Assembly: GCA_035498015.1 (NCBI GenBank)
Contig: DATKAO010000198.1
Span: forward strand, 1 to 36,543
Direction of reading: 5' to 3'
Length of the DNA: 36,543 nt
Origin: Myxococcota bacterium
Lineage (GTDB): Bacteria > Myxococcota_A > UBA9160 > SZUA-336
Shown: piece by piece, positions 10,101 to 17,626 of the stretch
How the letters are laid out: every line of letters starts with the position of its first letter
Numbering within the stretch: position 1 is the first letter of the stretch
Position numbers and translations under genes: made by a program
The notes under the pieces: generated by a model
Told to the model about the DNA's origin: nothing
The model's input: the letters and a program-made list of their open reading frames with translations, nothing else
Database searches by the model: none

Positions 10101-10473
10101 TCCGGCCGTAGATGCCGGTGCGGAGCGCGAGTCGCTCGCCGTCCAGACACAGCTTGTCGTTCAGCGTGTTCGCGACGCCTGCGATGACTCCATCTTGCGC
10201 CAGCGTCTGCGGGCAGCGGTGGACGACGGAGAGGCCGCCGATGGACCAACCCATACCCAACGGCCCGTTTCCGGTGCCGCTCGTGTAGACGAGAGCGAGG
10301 CGCGGCTGCACGCCATGAGTCCCGGGCGGAACGGTGATCGGGATCGAGTAAGTCGCGACGCCCGAGTCGTTGACGTCGAAGGAGGCCTGGGTCGCGCCAG
10401 CAAGCTGTGATGAGGCTTCACGCGCAAACGCAGCCAGGAGAAGAACCTGTACGAACGCCCACCGACTCCGCAT
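4123..10473 (-). CDS. Giant secreted SpvB / FG-GAP / Rhs (YD-repeat) protein with unknown C-terminal domain
   Basis: 2116 residues. A Sec signal peptide (residues 1-22, cut near ASS-Q) leads into a SpvB/TcaC-like module (about 25-330, with GPLGMGWSIGG). Seven FG-GAP/VCBS repeats follow (about 345-745), each with a calcium-loop core such as DLDGDGRPD or DINGDGLVD. A TcdB-mid-like segment comes next (IGQIVDGLGKTISITY). YD repeats (about 1040-1640, for example YDALGRPTG and YDAVGNLTN) lead to the Rhs core ending LGRFMNADS...NPLSAVDPDGH at 1793. Known relatives form a hollow shell around a C-terminal toxin that is released by self-cleavage. The last 323 residues hold hydrophobic helices and then a domain I cannot assign. 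Base composition is visibly less GC-rich (about 60% in sampled lines) than its flanks, suggesting transfer. There is no immunity-like gene downstream. The pseudo-cyclase lipoprotein lies 85 nt upstream. Confidence 0.95.
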   Translation of the reverse strand: MRSRWAFVQVLLLAAFAREASSQLAGATQASFDVNDSGVATYSIPITVPPGTHGVQPRLALVYTSGTGNGPLGMGWSIGGLSVVHRCPQTLAQDGVIAGVANTLNDKLCLDGERLALRTGIYGRNGSMYRTEHDQNIRVSAWGIGTGNFATRFEVDTTSGQKMVYGETADAIIEAVGTTVPRLWALSRVTDLQGNTLRISYNENTTTGEYRPTAITYTENAAVVPALASFARIEFEYSAFARPDASVAYSVGSLISSTALMTRVVVCTITTAQPTCTAATTTHEYRFVYQTGSDDKVTRMTSLTECGKNGQCLPATSFTWLSDTPGWAASTIYKVPAFVSALERVKGEFVDVNADGYVDFAYSYNGPSAPITKNTYLNGSGGFSQTASPAWATPDVLFQGPSGISQSRRFAVFADINSDGFPDVVSAYRNDNSPAVTQKTWLNQKTGFATTNDPNWTLPDLLYDYEGTKARQLAMLVDLDGDGRPDYVQAYQGYNNGLHRETHMNTGAGFGGVAANFQLPDVIWAYEAVTGGEITKQKGVIIDLNGDGLPDFVQAYRTTNQTVLNTWLNDGNTFNPAPSQYALPGPMFDLQVASKGSRRTAEFADVNGDSLPDYVMSYVGAGGGLHIATYLNTGTGWSRNSAWDTPAAGVLFDYQGTNVRQLASLTDINGDGLVDILVSYSGTNNTHIDTYLNTPTGFSTTPASTAYQTPDKIWAYPSATDNRTQAVMIDIDGDGDLDFVRSYDGDSTNFVDTRLNTTTVGARIGQIVDGLGKTISITYTPGTRTAVYTKGTGSSWPYADLISSIPLVSRFQMSDGIGGMRGVTLTYSGLVMDFLRRTPLGFAQRTQLDELKSLKRTTGFLQAFPQQGLTSSSEVRYMPTNRVLETSTSTWITDPAITPGQTYYKNLLSSQTVSKFDLNGTSSTPDLTAVMTRTYDIYANVTSEDINSQDGYRRVTTMSYSIDPNDLTNWLLGLPIQQEVRGQSPSSTLPALGQGRIVTRSYFSGTGLPQSETVEPGGAASLNLLTTYAYDGYGNATSATASGASIATRTSSSLYDATGRFVINSTNAENHSLTRSFDPATGLVLTEQGPNFGVASRTFSYDALGRPTGSVTPGGATTSVSYAGSSSSCPTSTTKLALTTTSTSGPTEVKCADLLNRVVRSVRAGFAASTWIYADVVFDAMGRPVQASRPYFSTDTPRWGTATYDVLDRELTRRQPGLSVDFTTSYGPFTVTTTNEKSQVRVETRNSRGEPIDIKDANNNHTTYQYDGYGSITRTTDPAGNQTTMIYDKLGRRTQLNDLDLGTTTDTYDALGQMLSETDARPMTTTFSYDKIGRLKQRVAPDTTATFTFDTATNGIGQPATQSGGGASFQRTFQYDVFGRPSTVTVSIDGTAYTTTPTYDSAGRMATLTYPSGYQVSQIFNAQGYLSEIQRAGTSIWKVEVMIADGQIQRERLGANLVTERAYDPNNGRVQWITTTAGTSTSVQNATYAWDAIGNLQSRSDSVVGQTETFGYENLNRLTGVSLGSTATLTIAYDSIGNITSKSGVGSYTYPTSNTSRPHAVQTTSVGSKTYQYDAVGNLTNYAGQATLTYNSFNKPATISQSSPARSGTYTYAADQQLIKRVEAATDQGITSQSWIFVGDLYEVFTRNGVVEKRHYINAANRRVAIWTDRPASTSDLRYLQTDHLGSTNVVTSDSGTVLERQSYDAFGTRRNPTTWGPPGAGGVASTVTPAFTGHQQFDIFGFTYMKARMYDPTLGRFMNADSMIESVVSTQGMNRYSYVNNNPLSAVDPDGHRSKFLERLGRAYLTATLAPIFGDLAGPSGYFTADYVAKGGDIGQAAKMLALQSATWVITVAAAVVSWWAAGPMGPGGVAAFAIGLFASIASSAAVAAINGEDIGRAVLIGAAIAIAVPLLKMATNWIFSFESAGPTFSQLSPADQEAAHNAGLTFIDANGVEQLDLEKVALIGERPAAENAEAIWKPFPSSSLKAPFGADQFGPHKLLWIWDAPYKSVPYYIMRAFSGIHDFLNHFFFYDTNGFGNIAASPLARALGSLSPWLAKVSNIFVASFGEIISLTNLAPAVPFAMANAFNLMPVQIAAGLQTATATVAATNPFQRRQ

Positions 10474-10558
10474 GCGACCTCCCCAGCGACGATCTCCGCC
10501 GCACTGAGGAGCATTTCATCTTCGAACAATGCTGAGAAGCGCAAATTTGCTTGCGGAA

Positions 10559-11488
10559 TCACTTCGATGACTGGAGCTCCGCCAGCAAACGCTCAGTCAG
10601 CGCACCCGTTCGGGTCAGCGTCATTTCAGATACGTGCGAAATATCGTCCAGATCTGAAGCGCGGAGCGAGCCGGGAGGCGTGCGTCCGCCGTGCGCTGGA
10701 TCGAGCACCGTGTACACCCGCCTCACTCCGCCTAGTAGAAAGGGATCCTGATCGGAGTGCACGCGAATCGTCGTGTACAGGTCGTAGGTCGACCACAAGT
10801 CGACCGCGTTCACGACGCGCGCAAAAAGCAGTCGCTCGTCGGGCCCGGTGGCGGCTTCGTTCGCGAGCTGTAGGTCGGGATCGGCGACGCTCTCCACCAG
10901 CACGACTGCACGAATCTGAGCCAGGCGGCTTGTCCGATCCCACTCGCGCACGAGCGCACGGCTTCCCACCAGGCCATCGCTCTCCGTGATCGCGTCACCG
11001 AGGGGCTGGCTCCCGTCGACGAACGCGAATGCGAGGGTCGCGGAGCTCGGGTGCTTGGCCGCATTGCGCGCGATCTCGAGCAGCAGCGCGGGGCCGGATG
11101 CCGCAGCGTTCGCCTCGACCAGTACTCGAATGGCCGACCGCTTCGTGTCGAAGTGGGTGACGAACACGATCATCTGTTTGCTCGCACCGGGTACGATGGC
11201 GACGAGATCCGCTCCCTCGCGCTCCCCGCCGCTGGAGAGCTGGAATGGAAGGGTCTCCACCGTCAGCCCGGCGCGCCGCAGCTCCGCTTCTAGATACCGG
11301 CGTGCTTTGGCCGCGGCTTCGGAGCCCGCGGGCCGAGGTCCCAAGGCGACGAGCGCCTTCAGGTCACGAAACGCGCGCTGGCTGTCGAACTCTGCAGGCG
11401 GCGCCAGCGGGCGCGATTTGCCACAACCGGGAAGAGAAAGACACGCAATGAGACACAGTGCCGCAGGCAACCCACAGAGACGACTCAT
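10559..11488 (-). CDS. M28/glutaminyl-cyclase-like lipoprotein, probably catalytically dead
   Basis: 309 residues. A lipoprotein signal with lipobox LPGC (Cys22) directs it to the envelope. The rest follows the M28/glutaminyl-peptide cyclotransferase fold: GPRPAGSEAAAKAR near 50-63, the VTHFDTK strand (110-116), SGPALLLEIAR, VDGSQ (157-161), DGLVGSRAL, DPFLLGGV and a C-terminal helix. The zinc ligands of the family are replaced: the ANDNASG-type Asp is Ala (residue 128), DGEE is DGSQ, and the WHTxxD His is lost (SLRASDLDD). Asp in the LLDLIG strand is Glu. A non-catalytic binding or chaperone role is therefore likely (inference). The gene starts 9 nt after the RND pump and ends 85 nt before the Rhs gene. 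Confidence 0.85.
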   Translation of the reverse strand: MSRLCGLPAALCLIACLSLPGCGKSRPLAPPAEFDSQRAFRDLKALVALGPRPAGSEAAAKARRYLEAELRRAGLTVETLPFQLSSGGEREGADLVAIVPGASKQMIVFVTHFDTKRSAIRVLVEANAAASGPALLLEIARNAAKHPSSATLAFAFVDGSQPLGDAITESDGLVGSRALVREWDRTSRLAQIRAVVLVESVADPDLQLANEAATGPDERLLFARVVNAVDLWSTYDLYTTIRVHSDQDPFLLGGVRRVYTVLDPAHGGRTPPGSLRASDLDDISHVSEMTLTRTGALTERLLAELQSSK

Positions 11489-11497
11489 GCAGCCAGC

Positions 11498-14400
11498 CTA
11501 GCGCGCTTCTGCAGGCGCAGGGCTCGAACTTCGCACACGCCCCGCCACCCGCTCGCGCGCCCCATCGAACGCGAGATACACGGCCGGCACCACGATGAAC
11601 GTGAGCACGGTCGAGAAGCCCACGCCGCCGAACACTGCAATGCCGAGCGGCGCGCGCGACTCGCCGCCGGCCCCGGAGCCGATCGCGATCGGCAGGATGC
11701 CCGCCATGGTCGCGAGCGCGGTCATCAGGATCGGGCGGAAGCGGATGCGCGAGGCCTCGAACACGGCGTCGCGCGCGCTCATGCCGCGCTCGCGCAGCTG
11801 GTTCGCGAACTCGACGATCAGGATCGAGTTCTTGGTGACCAGGCCGACCAGCATCACGAGCCCGATCTGGCTGAACAGGTTGAGCGTCGAGCCGACCGCC
11901 AAAAGAGTCACGAGCGCGCCGGTGAACGACAGCGCCACCGCGACCAGGATCGTGACCGGGTGCAGGAAGCTCTCGAACTGCGCGGCGAGCACGAGATAGA
12001 CCGCGACCACCGCCAGCAGATACGCGAACAAGAGCGCGTTGCCGGAGGCGTAGAACTGCTCCGAGTCACCCGAGAACACGGCCTTGTAGCCCTTGCCCTG
12101 CGGCAGCACCTCTTTCGCCAGCGCAGAGACCTGCTTCAGCACCGTGCCGAGCGCGGCGCCCTGCATCAGGTTGCCGCTGATGGTCGCGGCGCGCACGCGG
12201 TCGAAGTGCGGCAGGCCGCGCGGCGCAACCGACTCGTGCACGTCGACGAACGACGCCAGCGGCATGAGGCGGCCCGAGTTGCTGCGCACGTAGGCGCGCA
12301 GCACGGCGCGCGGGTCGGCGCGGTCCTCCTGCTCGAGCTGCACCATCACCTTGTAGGTCTCGCCGCCGAGCTTGAAGGTCGAGAGCTCCTGCCCGGCCAG
12401 CAGGATCTGCAGGCTCGACGCGATGTCGCGCGCCGAGACACCCAGGTCACTCGCGCGGTTGCGGTCGATCGAGACTTCGAGCTGCGGCTTGTTGATCAAC
12501 AGGTCCGACTGCAGGTTGACCAGGCCGGGGATCGCCTGCGCGCGGCGCGCGATCTCGTCCGCGTAGCGCGCCACGTCGTAGATGTCGGGCCCCTGGACCA
12601 CGAGTGACACGGGCGCCGAACGCAGGCTCTGTCCCAGCGCGTCCGGGTTGACCGGGAAGCCCTGCACGCCGGCGATCGCGCCGAACTTCCCGCGCCACTC
12701 CTCGACCACCTGCTGCTGCGAGCGCGCGCGGTCCTCCCAGAGCTTCAGTGAGGTGAAGAGCACGCCCTCGTTCACCAGGCCCGGGCCACCCATGCCCAGT
12801 GACACGACCGAGAAGTTCTTCGCGACCTCGGGCGTGGCCAGCACGATGTCCTCGAGCTGCTTCTGGTAGCGCGCGGTGTAGTCCATGGTGCTGCCCTCGG
12901 GCGCGCGGATAAACGACAGCACGACCCCGCGGTCGGCGTCGGGCACGAACTCGCGCGGAATCACCGCCAGCAGCACGAAGCCCAGCGCGACCCAGACCGC
13001 GCCGATTCCCACCACCGCGAGCGGCCGCGCCAGCGCCGGGCGCAGGGCGCTGGTGTACCAGCCCGCGATGCGCTCGAAGCCGCGCGCCAGCAGGGCCTTC
13101 AGGCCGTGCTCGCCCGAGTGACCCGCGAGCACGCGTGCGCCCAGCGCCGGCGTGAGCGTGATCGCCACGAAGCCGGAGATCGCCACCGCGGCCGCCACCG
13201 TGACTCCGAACTCGCGGAACAGCCGGCCGGTGGTGTCGGTCAGGAAGGCCAGCGGCAGGAATACGGCCACCGTGGACGCGGTCGCCGCGATCACCGCGAA
13301 CAGGATCTCGTTCATGCCGCGGCGCGCGGCCTCCATGCGCGGCGTGCCCTCTTCGATCCAGCGCGTGATGTTCTCGAGCACCACGATCGCATCGTCGACC
13401 ACCAGCCCGATCGCCAGCGTGACTCCCATGAGCGTGAGCGTGTTGATCGAGAAGTCGAGCGCGTACAGCACCGCGAACGTGCCGACGATCGAGACCGGGA
13501 TCGCCACCGCCGGCAAGAGCGTCGCGCGCGCGCTGCGCAGGAACAGGTAGATCACGATCACGACCAGCACGATCGCCTCGAAGATCGTGTGACTCACGTC
13601 CTCGATCGAGCGCTCCACGAAGATCGACGAGTCGAACGCCAGGTCGGTCACCACGCCCGGCGGCAGCTCGTCGGCCATGGCGCCGAGCTCGGCGCGCACC
13701 GCGGCCGCGACGTCGAGCGTGTTGGCCTTCGACTGCTTCACGATGCCCAGCGCCACGGCGGGCTTGCCGTTGAAGCCGACCAGCTTGCGGTCGTCCTCGG
13801 CGCCGATCTCGGCGCGGCCCACGTCGCGCAGCCGCACCGGGCCGGAGTCGGTCTCGGCCAAGATCAATGACTCGTACTCGTCGGGCGTCTTCATCTCACC
13901 CGGCGTGCGCACGGTGAACTCGCGGTCGGAGCCCTCGATCCGCCCGGACGGGATGTCCACGTTCTCGCGGCGCAGCGCGGCGGCCACGTCGGCGATGGTC
14001 AGCGCCTGGCCGGTGAGCCGGGTGTTGTCGATCCAGATGCGCATCGCGTAGCGGCGCTCGCCGGCGAGCCACACCTCGGCCACGCCCGGCAGCTTGGCGA
14101 GCCGGTCGCGCAGGCGTGTCTCGGCCAGCGTCGAGAGCTCGATCTGCGACAGGCCGCCGCCGTAGAGCGCGATCCACTGGATCGGCCGCGCGTCGGCGCT
14201 GCGCTTGGCGATGACCGGCTCCTCGACCTCCTGCGGCAGGGTGCTGCGCGCGCGCGCCACGCGGTCGCGCACGTCGGCCGCGGCGGCGTCGACGTTGCGG
14301 TACAGCTCGAACTCGACGCTGATCGACGACACCTGCTCGCGCGAGACCGAAGTCACGTGCTTGATGCCCTCGATGCCGATCAGCTGGTCCTCGAGCACCT

Positions 14401-14593
14401 GGGTGACCGAGGTCTCGACCACCTCGGGCGCAGCGCCGAGATACACCGTGGTGACCGACACGACCGGGGGATCCACGTCGGGCAGCTCGCGATTGGGCAG
14501 GCGCAGGAGCGCGATCACGCCCACGATCACGATCGAGATCGACATCACGCTCGTGAGCACCGGGCGCTCGATGCAGATCTCGGGCAGCCTCAC
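11498..14593 (-). CDS. RND-family efflux transporter, HAE-1 (AcrB/MexB-like) inner-membrane pump
   Basis: 1031 residues, normal for hydrophobe/amphiphile RND pumps. An N-terminal helix (residues 12-30) precedes the first periplasmic porter domain. The TM2-6 block includes TM4 GLVVDDAIVVLENI, whose paired Asp residues form the proton relay. A second porter domain and the TM8-12 block include GLVTKNSILIVEFAN with the relay Lys. It exports drugs, lipids or metabolites using the proton motive force, with the adaptor encoded just upstream (ATGA overlap of 4 nt). No outer-membrane TolC-type channel gene is in the window, so a channel must come from elsewhere. Substrate unknown. Its position ahead of the pseudo-cyclase and Rhs genes may be coincidental. 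Confidence 0.96.
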   Translation of the reverse strand: MRLPEICIERPVLTSVMSISIVIVGVIALLRLPNRELPDVDPPVVSVTTVYLGAAPEVVETSVTQVLEDQLIGIEGIKHVTSVSREQVSSISVEFELYRNVDAAAADVRDRVARARSTLPQEVEEPVIAKRSADARPIQWIALYGGGLSQIELSTLAETRLRDRLAKLPGVAEVWLAGERRYAMRIWIDNTRLTGQALTIADVAAALRRENVDIPSGRIEGSDREFTVRTPGEMKTPDEYESLILAETDSGPVRLRDVGRAEIGAEDDRKLVGFNGKPAVALGIVKQSKANTLDVAAAVRAELGAMADELPPGVVTDLAFDSSIFVERSIEDVSHTIFEAIVLVVIVIYLFLRSARATLLPAVAIPVSIVGTFAVLYALDFSINTLTLMGVTLAIGLVVDDAIVVLENITRWIEEGTPRMEAARRGMNEILFAVIAATASTVAVFLPLAFLTDTTGRLFREFGVTVAAAVAISGFVAITLTPALGARVLAGHSGEHGLKALLARGFERIAGWYTSALRPALARPLAVVGIGAVWVALGFVLLAVIPREFVPDADRGVVLSFIRAPEGSTMDYTARYQKQLEDIVLATPEVAKNFSVVSLGMGGPGLVNEGVLFTSLKLWEDRARSQQQVVEEWRGKFGAIAGVQGFPVNPDALGQSLRSAPVSLVVQGPDIYDVARYADEIARRAQAIPGLVNLQSDLLINKPQLEVSIDRNRASDLGVSARDIASSLQILLAGQELSTFKLGGETYKVMVQLEQEDRADPRAVLRAYVRSNSGRLMPLASFVDVHESVAPRGLPHFDRVRAATISGNLMQGAALGTVLKQVSALAKEVLPQGKGYKAVFSGDSEQFYASGNALLFAYLLAVVAVYLVLAAQFESFLHPVTILVAVALSFTGALVTLLAVGSTLNLFSQIGLVMLVGLVTKNSILIVEFANQLRERGMSARDAVFEASRIRFRPILMTALATMAGILPIAIGSGAGGESRAPLGIAVFGGVGFSTVLTFIVVPAVYLAFDGARERVAGRVRSSSPAPAEAR

Positions 14594-15690
14594 CCGCCGT
14601 CTCCCGGAGGCTTTGCCGGCTCGGCCACGGGCGCGGGCGCCGCCGCCTCGCCGGCGATCGCGACCTGACCGCCTTCGGTCACTTTCTGCGTGCCCGCAGA
14701 CACGATGCGATCACCGGCCGCGAGCGGAGTGCCGGTGAGCTCGACGCGCGATGCCTTGCGCAAGCCGACCTCGACCGGCACGCGCTGCGCCTTCTGATTC
14801 TCGCCGATGCGCCACACGAACGAGCCGCCCTGGTCGACGAGCAGCGCCGCGTCGGGCACCACGATCGCGTTCGGGCGCTCGGCGAGCTGCACCTCGAGGT
14901 TCGCGAACAGCCCGGGCTGGAGCTTCCGGTCGGGGTTGGGCACCCAGGCCTTCAGCATGAGTCGCCGGGTCGCGGCGTCGAGCGTCGGTGACACGAAGAA
15001 CACCTCGCCCGCGAAGCGGATCTCGGGGAAGGGCTTGACGGTGATCGTGACCGGCATGCCCGTGCGCACGAACGGCACGCCGATCTCCGGCACCGCGAAG
15101 ACCAGCTGCAGCCGGTCCACGGCGTCGATGCGCACGAGCTTGGTGCTGCGGCGCACGCGCTCGCCGGGAGACACGAGCCGGGCCCCGACCACGCCGTCGA
15201 AGGGCGCGAGCACCTTGGTCTTGGCGAGCTCGACCTCGCGCAGCTCGGCCTCGGCGCGCGCGATCTCGAGCTCGGCGCTGGCCTTGTCGAACTCGACCCG
15301 GGCGCTCACTTCCTTGGCCGAGAGCTGCTGGATGCGCGCGAAGATCTCCTCGGCGAGCTTGGCGCGCGCCCGCGCCTCGCGCGCCCGCGCGCGCTGCTCG
15401 GCGTCGCGCAGGCTCACCAGCACCTCGCCGCGCTTCACGCTCTGGCCTTCGACGAAGTCGATCGACTCGACCACGCCGTCGATCTCGGGCCGGAGCTCGA
15501 CCGAGTGCTCGGAGTCGAGCTGCCCCACCAGCGTCACGGTGTCGCGCACGGTCTCGGGCGCGATCGTGATCACCTCGACCACGGGCGGCGGCATCGAGAA
15601 GCCCGCCCCGTTCGCACCGCGCTTGCAGCCCGCCAGGCAGAGCGCGGCCAGAGGCAGAGCGATCCCGACGAGCAACCTCCGGAGCAGCAT
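14590..15690 (-). CDS. RND efflux periplasmic adaptor (membrane fusion) lipoprotein
   Basis: 366 residues. An N-terminal lipoprotein signal (LCLAGC, lipobox Cys near 22) is followed by the adaptor layout: a first lipoyl half (TVTLVGQLDSEHSVELRPEIDG), a helical hairpin of Ala/Glu/Arg-rich helices (about 110-165), the second lipoyl half (KVLAPFDGVVGARLV), a beta barrel and a membrane-proximal domain (IVPDAALLVDQGGSFVW). Adaptors of this type link an RND pump to an outer-membrane channel. Stop and start of adaptor and pump overlap in ATGA, so they are coupled. The C-terminus is Ala/Pro-rich. Confidence 0.95.
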   Translation of the reverse strand: MLLRRLLVGIALPLAALCLAGCKRGANGAGFSMPPPVVEVITIAPETVRDTVTLVGQLDSEHSVELRPEIDGVVESIDFVEGQSVKRGEVLVSLRDAEQRARAREARARAKLAEEIFARIQQLSAKEVSARVEFDKASAELEIARAEAELREVELAKTKVLAPFDGVVGARLVSPGERVRRSTKLVRIDAVDRLQLVFAVPEIGVPFVRTGMPVTITVKPFPEIRFAGEVFFVSPTLDAATRRLMLKAWVPNPDRKLQPGLFANLEVQLAERPNAIVVPDAALLVDQGGSFVWRIGENQKAQRVPVEVGLRKASRVELTGTPLAAGDRIVSAGTQKVTEGGQVAIAGEAAAPAPVAEPAKPPGDGG

Positions 15691-15756
15691 TGGCAGATCT
15701 TAACCGAAGTCCGGTCGCGCCAGCCGGTCAGCAAGAGTACTGCGGCCGGCCTTCAC

Positions 15757-17601
15757 TCACTGAGGCGCCCGTTGGTGCTCGCGCTGCTCCTTCTCGGCCT
15801 TGCGGATCGCGTCGATCGTCGCCTTCTCGACCCGCTGCTCGTCGAGCGTGCTTGCCTTCGAGATGTTGACCTCGGGCGCATACCACGGCCCCGCCATGCG
15901 CAGGATCGGCCGGAGCTGTGGCCGGCCCAGCGCGGGGAAGCTCATCAGCGTGGCGCCGGTCATGTCGACGACGCCGTCGGGCAGCTCGACCTCGCCCGCC
16001 ACCGAAGCCCTGGCGTACCTCTGCACCAGCGTCAGGTCCGAGACCTTGATCTTGTCGCCCGCGACCTGGAAGTGACCCGAGAGCCGGTCGAACTGGTCCA
16101 GCCCGGGCGGCTCGGGGAGTGTCTTGATCAGGCCGGCGGTGCGCGCGATCGAGATGTTGGGCAGCTCGCCGTCGAGCAGCTCGAACTCGCCCGGTCCGTT
16201 CAGCTTCACGGGATCGGCCGGGCCCGCGACTTCGAGCCGGCCGTACAGCCGGCCCGACACATCCTTGTGTCCCCACACCGCCTCGGCGACGGGCCCGATG
16301 CGCGCTCCCTTCACCTCGAGCACGGCGTGGACCTGCTGCGCCTGCCAGTCCCACTCGCCGCGAGCGCTCGCGGCTTCTCCCGCCAGCGTGACTTGCAGCC
16401 CGGGGCTCGACAGCGTGGTGCCGCGCAGCGCGGCCGGCCCGTTGGCAGTGATCGTGACTCCGCGCACGCCGAACGCGACGTCGCGCAGCCTGCCCACGAG
16501 GTCGAGCGCCAGCGGGTGGCCGACGATCCGGCCGTTCGCGAGCTCGATCGCGCCCGCGCGCGGCAGCCAGGCTGCCGGCGACCAGGCGGCGAGCGCGGCC
16601 AGGTCGAGGCTGGCGCGCCTGACCTCGAACGAGCCGGCTGCGGCGTCGAGCGCGCCCTCGCCGCGCAGCGCCTCGGATTCGATGCGCAGGTCGTCGACCC
16701 GCCAGGCGTCGAGCGGCGGCGCGACGTGGCCGCTGACGCGCAGGATCGCCCCCGCCGGCTTCTCGGCCACCCCCGCCACGCGCAGCGAGGCAGCGCTGAG
16801 GTCGAGCAGGAAGGCGCTCGAGAGATCCAGCGTGACCCGCGCGCGCCCCGTGGCGTGCAAGAGCGAGCCGTTGGCATTGAGATCCGCGGATTCGAGCACG
16901 AGCTCGCCCGATTCCACGTCGCCCGCGTGGCCCGCGGCGCTGAACGCGCCGCGCGCGCTGCCCCACGGGTCGGGCAGTGACTTCGTCCACGGGAGCTTGT
17001 CGAGCTCGACGTCGCCGATCCGGCCGCGCATGCGCCAGGCGGCGCCGGGGCCGCCCAGCAGCTCGAGCTCAGCCCTGTCGATCTTGGCGACCCCGGGCAG
17101 CTCGGCCGTGAGCTCCGCGCGTGCGCCGGGCTGCGGGGTGAGCGTGGCGCGGACGCCGGTGAGCTCGTGTCCGCCGAGCGCCAGCGCTCCGTCGCGCAGT
17201 GAGAGCGTCGTGACTGCCAGCGCGAGCCCGGCGCCCTGGGGCCAGCTTGCGGGCGCCACCGAGCCCGCCTCGACGCGCGGCCGCAACACGTCGACCGAGC
17301 GCAGGACGATCTCGCCCGCCACGAGCGGCAGCGGCGACAGCCGGAAGCGCAGCTCGTCGATCGCCAGCCGCCGGTCGCCGCCGAGCTCGAGCGCGGCGTC
17401 GCGGATCGAGACCGCGAGCGGGAACAGCGTGAGGCGCGCGGTCCCGAGCGCGACGTTCCTGCCGAGCGCGCGCGACAGATACGCGCCGGTGGCGGCGCGC
17501 ACCGGCCCGGGATCGAGACGGAGAAGCGCGAGCGCGAGCCCGCCCGCCGCCAGCAGCGCGAGCGCGAGCAGAGTGAGTGCGAGCGGTCTCAGGCGCTTCA
17601 C
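15757..17601 (-). CDS. AsmA-family envelope protein
   Basis: 614 residues with one N-terminal membrane helix (about residues 6-27), then PVRAATGAYLSRALGRNVALGTARLTLFPLAVSI, the characteristic AsmA start in which the first beta strands follow the anchor. The rest is long beta-rich sequence with an AsmA C-terminal part (GRLYGRLEVAGPADP, FDRLSGHFQVAGDKIKVSDLTLV). Relatives (AsmA, TamB, YhdP) are bridge-like proteins linked to lipid movement between membranes and to outer-membrane assembly. The final 25 residues are charged (EKATIDAIRKAEKEQ). It lies 25 nt after LysR and 66 nt before the adaptor gene, all in one direction. Confidence 0.85.
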   Translation of the reverse strand: MKRLRPLALTLLALALLAAGGLALALLRLDPGPVRAATGAYLSRALGRNVALGTARLTLFPLAVSIRDAALELGGDRRLAIDELRFRLSPLPLVAGEIVLRSVDVLRPRVEAGSVAPASWPQGAGLALAVTTLSLRDGALALGGHELTGVRATLTPQPGARAELTAELPGVAKIDRAELELLGGPGAAWRMRGRIGDVELDKLPWTKSLPDPWGSARGAFSAAGHAGDVESGELVLESADLNANGSLLHATGRARVTLDLSSAFLLDLSAASLRVAGVAEKPAGAILRVSGHVAPPLDAWRVDDLRIESEALRGEGALDAAAGSFEVRRASLDLAALAAWSPAAWLPRAGAIELANGRIVGHPLALDLVGRLRDVAFGVRGVTITANGPAALRGTTLSSPGLQVTLAGEAASARGEWDWQAQQVHAVLEVKGARIGPVAEAVWGHKDVSGRLYGRLEVAGPADPVKLNGPGEFELLDGELPNISIARTAGLIKTLPEPPGLDQFDRLSGHFQVAGDKIKVSDLTLVQRYARASVAGEVELPDGVVDMTGATLMSFPALGRPQLRPILRMAGPWYAPEVNISKASTLDEQRVEKATIDAIRKAEKEQREHQRAPQ

Positions 17602-17626
17602 CGCGCCAGTCTACGATCCGGGCGTC

